A stretch of DNA of 64,000 nucleotides, from NCBI RefSeq assembly GCF_900089495.1, contig NZ_LT605203.1, forward strand, positions 1,522,382 to 1,586,381, in the 5' to 3' direction. The notes below the pieces were generated by a model. The model ran no database searches, was not told the origin of the DNA, and saw only the letters and a list, made by a program, of their open reading frames with translations. Source of the DNA: Thiomonas sp. X19 (GTDB lineage Bacteria; Pseudomonadota; Gammaproteobacteria; Burkholderiales; Burkholderiaceae_C). Both the position numbers and the translations under genes were made by a program. This document shows positions 57,181-64,000 of the stretch, piece by piece; within the stretch, counting starts at the first letter, position 1; the number at the start of each line of letters is the position of its first letter.

Positions 57181-57603
57181 ATGCGCCATTCCAACCAGAC
57201 CGGCATGGAGCCCGACCTCGTTACCGAAGACCGCCTGCTGCCCATTCTTGAAGAACTGATTGCGCGCGAATCCCTTTTTTACCGCATCGAGCAGGCAAGC
57301 ACGCGCGCCGATTTCGAGGCCATGCTGGATGCCGGTTTCTGGGAAATCGGCGCCTCGGGCCGGTGCTACAGCCGTGCCGCCGTGCTGGACGTTCTCGATC
57401 AACGCTGTGTCAACTCGCAAGAAGATGTCTGGGAAGCGCGGGATTTCCAATGCCGCGAAATTGCCCAAGGCAGCTACTTGCTGACCTATACCCTCGTCCA
57501 GGGCCCCCGGATCACATGCCGTTCGACGATCTGGCGCCAGACGGGCGAGTCATGGCGGGCGTTCTTCCATCAGGGCACGATCGTCGAAGCCGATGGCGCA
57601 TAG
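57181..57603 (+). CDS. Small SnoaL/DUF4440-like protein
   Basis: A 140-residue protein resembling the NTF2/DUF4440 fold: an N-terminal helix pair (LLPILEELIARESLFYRIE), a DFEAMLDAGFWEIGASGRCYSR strand-turn segment and a C-terminal ITCRSTIWRQTGESWRAFFHQGT. Members of this fold are varied and no catalytic pattern is evident here. It follows thiG at 76 bp; no link to thiamine is suggested. An internal ATG at residue 9 is an alternative start. Confidence 0.7.
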   Translation: MRHSNQTGMEPDLVTEDRLLPILEELIARESLFYRIEQASTRADFEAMLDAGFWEIGASGRCYSRAAVLDVLDQRCVNSQEDVWEARDFQCREIAQGSYLLTYTLVQGPRITCRSTIWRQTGESWRAFFHQGTIVEADGA

Positions 57604-57724
57604 AGCGATGGTGATGCCGGAGCCGAATCCCCGCAGCGGGATGTGCCACGGGCTTGCGCCGAAACAGAGTGGCGGTTGCCCGACGCGGGTGGCACGGCGT
57701 CGTCGCACATCGTTCGATGCGTTC

Positions 57725-58147
57725 TCACGCTGGCGCGAGCGCACGTTCCGCAAACACCTCCTTGGCCGCGAACAGGCCGTTGAGCGCGGCGGGGAAGCCG
57801 GCGTACACCGCCATCTGCATGATGATCTCCACCACCTCCTGCTGGCTCCAGCCGACGTTGAGCGCGCCGTGGATGTGCACCTTGAGCTGCGGCGTGGCAT
57901 AGCCGAGCGCGGTCAGCGCGGCGACCACGCCGATCTCGCGCGATTTCAGGTCGAGCTGCGGCCGGGAGTAGATGTCGCCGAAGGCGAACGCGATGATGTA
58001 GCGCGCGAAATCGGGGGCGATGTCCTTCAGCGCGTCGATCACGCGCTCGCCGGCCTCGCCGTCGATTTCGCGCAGCTTGGCCCAGCCGCGTGCGTAGCGT
58101 GAGTCGGGGTCTTGGCCGGTGAGGGGTTCAGTCGCTTGCGGGTTCAT
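57725..58147 (-). CDS. Carboxymuconolactone decarboxylase family protein
   Basis: A 140-residue CMD-fold protein. The [60 protein letters not shown] region has the usual alpha-helical pattern, with the family's conserved His-x2-Gly-Ala turn. It lacks the AhpD CxxC, so a peroxidase-type role is not supported. The start at 58147 lies inside the 3' end of the MerR gene (20-bp overlap), and the pair is likely coupled. Confidence 0.88.
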   Translation of the reverse strand: MNPQATEPLTGQDPDSRYARGWAKLREIDGEAGERVIDALKDIAPDFARYIIAFAFGDIYSRPQLDLKSREIGVVAALTALGYATPQLKVHIHGALNVGWSQQEVVEIIMQMAVYAGFPAALNGLFAAKEVFAERALAPA

Positions 58148-58544
58148 GGTGCGGATTCCTGGTGCGCGCCGGCGGTTCATCCATCATCGCCAGATAGGTT
58201 TGAATCTTGGCGTCGAGGACGCCGGCGCAAGTCGACAACTCAAGCATCCTGGTGGCCAGACGCTCGCGATGGAGTTGCAGCATCGCGAGGCGTGCGGGCA
58301 AGGTCGCATCCCCCTGGGCGCGCAGTTCGGCGTAGCGCCGAATTTCCTTGATCGGCATCTCGGTACGCTTGAGCCTGAGCACGAACCCAAGCCACAGCAC
58401 GTCCTCATGCGCATAGCGACGATGGCCGCTTGCCGCGCGTGCCACCGGTCTGAGCACGCCTTCGGCCTCGTAATAGCGAAGCGTGTGCGTGCTCAGGCCG
58501 GCGCGTCGCGCAAGCTCCCCGATGGAGATGAAATCGCTGGTCAC
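58128..58544 (-). CDS. MerR-family transcriptional regulator
   Basis: A 138-residue regulator. The N-terminal winged helix reads [26 protein letters not shown], followed by HRRYAHEDV and the coiled-coil dimerisation helix. The C-terminal part has one Cys (TCAGV) but no clear metal pocket. The start is GTG at 58544. Upstream, TTGACT and TAGGAT are separated by 19 bp, the elongated spacer typical of MerR-controlled promoters, and the -10 is only 6 nt from the start. It probably controls itself and the coupled CMD gene. Confidence 0.9.
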   Translation of the reverse strand: MTSDFISIGELARRAGLSTHTLRYYEAEGVLRPVARAASGHRRYAHEDVLWLGFVLRLKRTEMPIKEIRRYAELRAQGDATLPARLAMLQLHRERLATRMLELSTCAGVLDAKIQTYLAMMDEPPARTRNPHHEPASD

Positions 58545-58550
58545 GGGCGC

Positions 58551-58581
58551 ATCCTAGAAATTGAAGTGAACTCGAAGTCAA
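58551..58581 (-). promoter_or_regulatory. MerR-type promoter with 19-bp spacer
   Basis: On the minus strand, -35 TTGACT (58576-58581) and -10 TAGGAT (58551-58556) are separated by 19 bp. The spacer region holds partial symmetry (TTGA...TCAA). The transcript would begin at or within a base or two of the GTG start. Confidence 0.6.
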
Positions 58582-58650
58582 GCATGGCGTGCATCATCCC
58601 CCTGCGCGCACAACCATGTCCATCGCAACCCTGAACATTTCCCGCCTCCC

Positions 58651-60174
58651 ATGTCGCCAAGCCCCACGTCCGCTCCGCTCCTACTCACCCTCGCCGGCCA
58701 CGACCCCACCGGCGGCGCCGGGTTCACCACCGATCTGGCGGCCTGGCAGGCCATGGGCTGCAGAGGCGCCAGCGTGTGCACCGCGCTCACGGTGCAAAAC
58801 GCCCAGGGCGTGCAGCAGGTCGTGCCCACCGCGGTGCCGGTGCTGCGCGCGGCGCTCGCCGCCTTGACCGCCGAGGCGCAGCCTGTTGCGGTGAGGGTCG
58901 GCATGCTGGGCGATGCGGACGTGGCGGCCGAAGTGGCGTCCTTCTGCGCCGCGTTCACCGACGGCCCCGTGGTGTGGGACCCGGTGCTGGCCGCCAGCGC
59001 CGGCGGCGTGCCGCTGCTGCAGACCGGCGCCGGCGCGCTGGTGGCCATGGCCCGGGCCGCCACCGTCGTCACCCCCAACCGCGTGGAAGCCGCGCAACTG
59101 CTGGGCCTGTCGGCATGGAGCGACGGCGGCGCGATGCCGCCCGGCTGGCTGGCCGCCATGCGCGCGCAGTGGCTGGGGCAGGGCCGCACCCAGGCGGTGG
59201 TGCTCAAGGGCGGGCACGCCGAAGGCCCGCTCAGCGTGGACTGGCTCGTCACCCGCGACGGCGCGCAGGCCTTCGCCGTGCCGCGTCTCGCCCACGGCGC
59301 CCACGGCACCGGCTGCCTGTATGCCGCCGCGCTGACGGCCATGCTGGCACAGGGCTGGAGCGTGGCCGACGCGGTGGTCGAGGCGCAATGGCGCACCCAT
59401 GCCGGCATCGCCCAGGCCTGGCGCGCGGCACCCGAAGCCCGCCCGCTGGTGAACCCCGCCGCCGGACTGGACAGCGGCAGCTTCCCCCAGCGTCCGGCGC
59501 CGGGAAGCTTGCCCCAAGCCGAGGCCCCGGCCTTCGCGCCGCTCACCGCGCCGCCCGGCTTCTACCCCATCCTGCCCGACGCCGACTGGGCCTTGCGCGT
59601 GCTCGACTGGGGCGCGCGCACCCTGCAACTGCGCATCAAGGACCTGCAGGGCGCGGCCCTGCGCGCCGACATCGCCCGCGTCGCCGAGGCCGCGCGCCAG
59701 GCCGGGGCGCAGCTATTCGTCAACGACCATTGGCGCGAGGCGCTGGACGCCGGGGCCTACGGCGTGCACCTGGGCCAGGAGGACCTGCTGCTGGCCGACC
59801 TCGCCGCGCTGCGCGCCGCCGGCATGCGCCTGGGCGTGAGCACCCATACGCCGGGCGAAATGGCGCGGGCGCACGCGCTCGGCCCCAGCTACATCGCCCT
59901 CGGCCCGGTGTATCCCACCACGCTCAAGGTCATGCCCTACCGCCCGCTGGGCCTGCAGCGCCTGGGCGACTGGGCCGCGCGCTGCAAGCCGCGCTACCCC
60001 ACGGTGGCCATCGGCGGCATCAGCCTGGAGCGCGCCCCCGGCGTGATGGCCGCCGGGGCCGACGGCTACGCCGTGGTCAGCGCCGTGACCCAGGCCGCCG
60101 ACCCGCAGGCCGCCACGCGCCGGGGCCTGGCCATCGCCCAGCAGGAGCTGGACTGCCGCGCGGCGGCGGGCTGA
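58651..60174 (+). CDS. thiDE: ThiD-ThiE fusion: HMP-P kinase / thiamine-phosphate synthase
   Basis: A 507-residue two-domain enzyme. The N-terminal half (residues about 8-265) is an HMP-phosphate kinase with LAGHDPTGGAGFTTD, the TALTVQNAQGV segment and the HGAHGTGC catalytic loop. After a Pro-rich linker, the C-terminal half (about 300-500) is thiamine-phosphate synthase with QLRIKD, FVNDHW, GVHLGQEDL, ALGPVYPTTLKVMPYRP and the AIGGIS and GYAVVSAVT phosphate loops. Together with ThiC and ThiG it supplies the last steps of thiamine phosphate assembly. It is about 1.5 kb after thiG. Confidence 0.94.
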   Translation: MSPSPTSAPLLLTLAGHDPTGGAGFTTDLAAWQAMGCRGASVCTALTVQNAQGVQQVVPTAVPVLRAALAALTAEAQPVAVRVGMLGDADVAAEVASFCAAFTDGPVVWDPVLAASAGGVPLLQTGAGALVAMARAATVVTPNRVEAAQLLGLSAWSDGGAMPPGWLAAMRAQWLGQGRTQAVVLKGGHAEGPLSVDWLVTRDGAQAFAVPRLAHGAHGTGCLYAAALTAMLAQGWSVADAVVEAQWRTHAGIAQAWRAAPEARPLVNPAAGLDSGSFPQRPAPGSLPQAEAPAFAPLTAPPGFYPILPDADWALRVLDWGARTLQLRIKDLQGAALRADIARVAEAARQAGAQLFVNDHWREALDAGAYGVHLGQEDLLLADLAALRAAGMRLGVSTHTPGEMARAHALGPSYIALGPVYPTTLKVMPYRPLGLQRLGDWAARCKPRYPTVAIGGISLERAPGVMAAGADGYAVVSAVTQAADPQAATRRGLAIAQQELDCRAAAG

Positions 60175-60264
60175 TCCGGCACAAAGCCACAAGTGCCATC
60201 GCCGGCCGCCCCTGCCGTGCCCTCGATCCTTTCAAGCCAGCTGTCCGTGCCAACCGCCCATTCC

Positions 60265-62322
60265 ATGTCCGAACCGGCTGCCGACGCCGATCCGTCCTTC
60301 GTGCTGTTCGACCCCGCCGACGCGCCCGCGCGCCTGTACACCGCGCCCATCGCCCACCGCATCGCCCGCACCGACGCCGAGGCCGCCGCCATGCAGGGCT
60401 GGGCGGGCGAGGAACTGGCGCGCGGGCGCGAAGTGGCGCTGTTCGCCGCGTTCGAGGCGGCGCGAGCGCTGGCCGGGCTGCCGCTGGCGCACGCCCCCGT
60501 GACGCCGCTGGTGGAGGGCTTGAGCTTCGCCCAGGCCACCATGCTGGACGGCGGCGGCGCGGTGGACGCCTGGCTGGTCCGCCAGCTCGCCGCCCTCGGC
60601 GGGGCCGATGCCCCGGCGGGCCTGGCCGGCTGGCGGCGCGGCATCATCGAAGCCGGCTACGGCGCCGCGCTGGCGCGCATCGCCGCCTATCTCGCGGCGG
60701 GCGACACCTACCAGATCGACTACACCTTCCCGCTGCACGCCCGCGCCTTCGGCCATCCGCTGGCGCTGTACCGCGCGCTGCGCCAGCGCCAGCCCACGGC
60801 CTATCGCTGCCTGGCCTATCTGGGGGGCGATGGCGCTACGCCGGGAAACCTTGGAGGTCCATCCCTGCATCCATCGCAGTCATCACGGCCCGTGCGAGCC
60901 AGCGGCCGCTGGGTGCTCAGCCTCTCGCCCGAGCTGTTCTTCACCCTGCAGCCGGGCGGACACATCGCGGCGCGGCCGATGAAAGGCACCGCACCGCGCC
61001 AGACCGACCCGATACAGGACGCGCAAGCCGCGGCGTGGCTCGGTGCCGACCCGAAGAACCGCGCCGAGAACCTGATGATCCTCGACCTGCTGCGCAACGA
61101 CCTGGGCCGCGTCGCCGTGCCCGGCAGCGTGCAGGTGCCCCGGCGCTTCACCGTCGAGCCCTATCCGCGCGTGTGGCAAATGACCTCCAGCGTGCAGGCC
61201 GAACTCGCGCCCCAGGTGGGCTGGCCTGCGCTGTGGGCCGCGCTGTTTCCCTGCGGCTCGGTGGTGGGCGCGCCCAAGCACCGCAGCATGCAGATCATCG
61301 GCGAACTGGAGCCCGCCGCGCGCGGCCTGTACACCGGCGCCATCGGCTGGCTGCAACCCGCGCCCGCCAACGCCAACGCGGCGCGACCCGGCAGCCCGCA
61401 GGCCGTGCGCGGCGTGTTCAGCGTCGCCATCCGCACCCTGGAAATCGACGATCGCCTGCGCCGAGGTACACGCGCCGCCCGTCTGGGCCTTGGCAGCGGC
61501 GTGGTGGCCGACTCCGACCCCAAGGCCGAGTGGGCCGAATGCCTGCTCAAGGCCCGCTTCGTCACCGGGCTGGACCCCGGCCTCGGCCTCATCGAAACCT
61601 TCGCCGCGCGCTGGCCCGAGCAGCGCGCCCACATCGCGCCGCATCTGGCGCGCCTGGTCCGCTCAGCCCGTTATTTCGGCTTCCGTTTCGACCGCCGCGC
61701 CCTGCTCGAACAACTGGCGCGGGCCCACGCCGCGCTGCCTGCCACGGCAGCGTGGCCCTGGAGCCACCGCACCCGCATCGAACTGCGGCACGACGGCAGC
61801 TACCACCTCAGCACTGCGCTGCTGGCGGACTTGCCCAGGCATGAAGGCCGGGTCCAGGTGCTGCTGGCGGACACCTTGCTGGACCACGCCGCGCTCGACC
61901 CCGACGACCTGTTCCTGCGCCACAAAACCACCCACCGCGCCCGCTACGACGCCGCCTGGAAAGCCGCCGAGGCCCGGGGCGCGTTCGACGCCCTGTTTTT
62001 CAACACACGCGGCGAGCTGTGCGAGGGCGGACGCAGCAGTGTGTTCGTCAAGCTCGCCGGTCGCTGGTACACCCCGCCGCTGCGTTGCGGCCTGCTGCCC
62101 GGCGTGGCCCGCGCCGCGCTGCTGACGAACGCCACCCTCGGCGCGGCCGAGCGCATCATCACCCGCGCCGATCTGCTTGCTGCCGAAGACCTGCTGCTGT
62201 CCAACGCTTTGCGAGGGGCGCTGCCGGCGCAATTGGAGGTGGGCCCGCCCTCACTTCCAAGGCCGCAACACCCGCGGCATCTCGCACCGCTTGCACGAGA
62301 AACAAACGGTCGTCCTGCTTGA
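60265..62322 (+). CDS. pabB: PabB-PabC fusion: aminodeoxychorismate synthase I and lyase
   Basis: A 685-residue fusion (709 if an ATG at 60193 is used). The N-terminal part is an anthranilate-synthase-I-like PabB with YLAAGDTYQIDYTF, LSLSPELFF, RPMKGTAPR, ENLMILDLLRND and GSVVGAPKHRSMQIIGELE. The C-terminal part is a PLP-dependent aminodeoxychorismate lyase with the Lys in FLRHKTTHRARYD and NTRGELCEGGRSSVF. Together they make p-aminobenzoate from chorismate, with a glutaminase PabA from elsewhere. Between YLGGDG and the LSLSPE motif there is a short extra segment (TPGNLGGPSLHPSQSS) not usual in the family. The final about 25 residues after ALPAQLEV look unconserved. Confidence 0.92.
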   Translation: MSEPAADADPSFVLFDPADAPARLYTAPIAHRIARTDAEAAAMQGWAGEELARGREVALFAAFEAARALAGLPLAHAPVTPLVEGLSFAQATMLDGGGAVDAWLVRQLAALGGADAPAGLAGWRRGIIEAGYGAALARIAAYLAAGDTYQIDYTFPLHARAFGHPLALYRALRQRQPTAYRCLAYLGGDGATPGNLGGPSLHPSQSSRPVRASGRWVLSLSPELFFTLQPGGHIAARPMKGTAPRQTDPIQDAQAAAWLGADPKNRAENLMILDLLRNDLGRVAVPGSVQVPRRFTVEPYPRVWQMTSSVQAELAPQVGWPALWAALFPCGSVVGAPKHRSMQIIGELEPAARGLYTGAIGWLQPAPANANAARPGSPQAVRGVFSVAIRTLEIDDRLRRGTRAARLGLGSGVVADSDPKAEWAECLLKARFVTGLDPGLGLIETFAARWPEQRAHIAPHLARLVRSARYFGFRFDRRALLEQLARAHAALPATAAWPWSHRTRIELRHDGSYHLSTALLADLPRHEGRVQVLLADTLLDHAALDPDDLFLRHKTTHRARYDAAWKAAEARGAFDALFFNTRGELCEGGRSSVFVKLAGRWYTPPLRCGLLPGVARAALLTNATLGAAERIITRADLLAAEDLLLSNALRGALPAQLEVGPPSLPRPQHPRHLAPLARETNGRPA

Positions 62323-62393
62323 CGTTTTCAGCCGCAACAAAATCCAGTTGGCGTGCTCCACTCTCAAGAAACAAAATGGGTTGAAGGCCGGTT

Positions 62394-63719
62394 TCATGCT
62401 GGCACCGGGTTTGGATGGATCTGGAAGCCAAGGGCAGCGGCGCGGCGCTTGAGGGCGACGATTGAGCGCTCGCGCTGCTGATCTTCATAGCGCTGCTGGC
62501 CTTGATCGACGAACGCCTCGCCACGCGTCAGCATGAAATACACCATGCGCGCCAGCTTGTGCGCGGTGGCGGTATTGGCACGCGGCTTGTCCATGCGGCC
62601 CGACAAGCGGCGGTAGAACGCGCCGAGGGCCGAGTCGCTGTGCGACAGGCTCATCGCGGCCATCTTCAGCGCCTGCCTGACCCGATTGGCGGATCGCCGG
62701 GTCTTGGCTGACAGCACCTTGCCGCCGCTGATCTTCGTGCCCGGACACAGCCCCAACCAAGAACAGAAGTGCTTGACGTTGGCAAAGCGACTCAGGTTGG
62801 GGCCGACCTCCGAGAGGATCTTCATCACCGCAGCCAGACCCAGGCCGTTGATGCGCGTGAGATCGACGCCGGCCCAGTTGGCCAGAATCTGGCGTGCGTC
62901 GAACTGCGCGCGCAGCTTGCTGCCTGCACGAGGCGTCTTGCCCAGATCGACCTTGGCCGCGCCAAGCTGGCTCAGCAGTCCTTGCAGCTTGGCGTCGCAT
63001 TCGCCCAGGTGCCGGGCAATGTCGTCATACATCGCCAGCGCCTGGCGCAGCACGAACAGGTGCTCATCGCGCCAATTGCCCGTCAAGGCCTTGGCAATCT
63101 CCGTCTCACTGGCCTTGACACGAGCGTTGCGATACCGGGCCAGCGTCTTGGGGTCGCGCTCGCCAGCGACGATGGCGCGGATGATGGCTTGTCCCGTCAG
63201 TCCCATGACATCGGTCAGAACCTCGGTGAGCTGGATGTTCATCTGCACCAGCGCCTTTTGCATGCGCTGCACCCAACTGGCCTGCTCGGCCAAGAGCACG
63301 TCGCGCTGACGGGCCACGGCACGCACCACACAGACCTCATCGGTCGGGCGGAACGCCGCGCGCAAGAACCCCAGGCTCATCAACTTCTGCAACCACTGGC
63401 AGTCCTGCACATCGCTCTTGCGCCCAGGCACATACTTCATCTGCCGCGCATCGACCAAAAACACCGTCAAGCCGCGTTGCTCCAGCACCTCGAACACCGG
63501 GATCCAGTACACCCCGGTGGACTCCAGCGCCACGGTGTCGACCCCACACGCGAGCAGCCAGTCGGCCATGGCGTGCAGATCGTCGGTCATCGCACCGAAC
63601 TCGCGCACCGGTTCGTCGCAGGCTTGCCGGGGTACCGCCACCCAGTGGCTCGACCCTCCTACGTCGATACCCGCCGCGTTGGGGAAGACCAGATCATCAT
63701 CTCGCTTGCGCATCGCCAT
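62394..63719 (-). CDS. IS110-family transposase
   Basis: A 441-residue DEDD transposase. The N-terminal RuvC-like domain carries AAGIDVGGSSHWVAV (Asp19), VALESTGVYWIP (Glu near 66) and the paired Asp of VPGRKSDVQDCQWLQ. A long coiled-coil region follows, then the C-terminal transposase_20 domain with LTRINGLGLAAVMKILSEVGP and HFCSWLGLCPGTKISGGK. The frame is intact, so the element may be active. The ATG at 63719 was chosen; an in-frame stretch upstream is not conserved. It lies just past the pabB-pabC fusion. Confidence 0.93.
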   Translation of the reverse strand: MAMRKRDDDLVFPNAAGIDVGGSSHWVAVPRQACDEPVREFGAMTDDLHAMADWLLACGVDTVALESTGVYWIPVFEVLEQRGLTVFLVDARQMKYVPGRKSDVQDCQWLQKLMSLGFLRAAFRPTDEVCVVRAVARQRDVLLAEQASWVQRMQKALVQMNIQLTEVLTDVMGLTGQAIIRAIVAGERDPKTLARYRNARVKASETEIAKALTGNWRDEHLFVLRQALAMYDDIARHLGECDAKLQGLLSQLGAAKVDLGKTPRAGSKLRAQFDARQILANWAGVDLTRINGLGLAAVMKILSEVGPNLSRFANVKHFCSWLGLCPGTKISGGKVLSAKTRRSANRVRQALKMAAMSLSHSDSALGAFYRRLSGRMDKPRANTATAHKLARMVYFMLTRGEAFVDQGQQRYEDQQRERSIVALKRRAAALGFQIHPNPVPA

Positions 63720-64000
63720 CGTTTGCTCCAAGATTGTCAACGAACGGCAGCGCCATGGGAGTCGTCGAATTCGACTCGATCTCTCAAACGGGATGCACAT
63801 CGCTGTGCTCACCACTGTCGCCGACGATTCCCGGACCATGCTCACGAGCGGGCTCACCTCACGGCGTCCTACAACGCCGCAGGCTCGCACCAATGACTTG
63901 TCGGTCATCTCGGCACTGCCGTTCACCTTGTAGCCCAAAGATCGTTTCTTCGCGAACGCCGGGCGCCCCCAGGGGCTTGGGATGCTCATGAGAAAACGCA
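63720..64000 (-). other. Non-coding 5' flank of the IS110 element
   Basis: No gene is supported here. The region upstream of the transposase contains a perfect 12-bp palindrome GTCGAATTCGAC (63764-63775) within GAGTCG...CGACTC arms. In IS110-group elements the 5' non-coding end encodes a bridge RNA, so this stretch is the natural place to look for one. The outer end of the element is not visible and may lie beyond the window. Confidence 0.4.

Noticed and set aside
58776..61844. 1022-codon plus-strand frame across thiDE and pabB
   Set aside because: Out of frame with both fusion genes, Arg- and Ala-rich, and it crosses their boundary.
63720..63989. N-terminal extension of the IS110 transposase (90 codons)
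   Set aside because: The extension is not conserved in the family, and the canonical N-terminus begins at the ATG at 63719.

Overview
The window is high-GC (mostly above 60%) bacterial chromosome with tightly packed, strand-clustered housekeeping genes. Gene content and order (accB-accC, a pyrR-pyrB-inactive dihydroorotase operon, a rubredoxin gene next to a Chp/Pil chemotaxis cluster, hemL, an rsmI-yraN-diaA-dolP block and a thiC-thiO-thiS-thiG operon) point to a betaproteobacterium of the order Burkholderiales. Thiomonas-like organisms are a plausible but unproven match.

Layout. 1-6800: the end of nagZ, then a minus-strand block with a zinc-ribbon/DUF3426 membrane protein, prmA, accC, accB, aroQ, a TlpA-type thioredoxin and a conserved hypothetical. 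6885-11677 (plus): mpl, a Fur-box-preceded feoA-feoB ferrous iron uptake pair, and aroC. 11717-16436 (minus): tRNA-Arg(CCT), then plsC, a pseudo-dihydroorotase, pyrB, pyrR, ruvX and yqgE. 16485-17966 (plus): a DNA photolyase. 18030-28372 (minus): the type IV pilus chemosensory cluster chpA(pilL)-pilJ-pilI-pilH-pilG, then rubredoxin. 28500-30720 (plus): an HMP-kinase-like protein and hemL. 30738-36951 (minus): mtgA, aroE, a TonB-like protein, an RNB exoribonuclease, a YqiA-like esterase and a CBS-domain protein. 37336-41797: an alpha/beta hydrolase, an MFS transporter and an FUSC-family membrane protein. 41835-44072: a decayed region with a transposase remnant abutting a broken diguanylate cyclase gene, followed by an intact but isolated ureD. 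44387-46915: a large PAS-GAF-GGDEF protein followed by a 79-bp tandem repeat. 47207-52515: rsmI, yraN, diaA, a dolP-like lipoprotein, ppa, nhaA and a DUF924 protein. 52582-60174: a TPP riboswitch and the thiamine genes thiC-thiO-thiS-thiG, three small genes, then a thiD-thiE fusion. 60265-62322: a pabB-pabC fusion for folate synthesis. 62394-63719: an IS110-family transposase.

The most unusual points are: (i) related palindromic repeats sitting in frame inside the thiO and thiG coding sequences and translated as a shared QPSPxxGEGV-type peptide; (ii) a terminator-like hairpin between accB and accC; (iii) a dihydroorotase homologue without the HxH metal ligands beside pyrB; (iv) a plsC stop codon inside the tRNA-Arg gene; (v) an orphan ureD; (vi) several genes whose -10 hexamer lies only 6-8 nt before the start codon, suggesting leaderless mRNAs; and (vii) an IS110 element with a long non-coding 5' flank that could hold a bridge RNA. 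I did not find a clearly new multi-gene system such as a defence island or a biosynthetic cluster.
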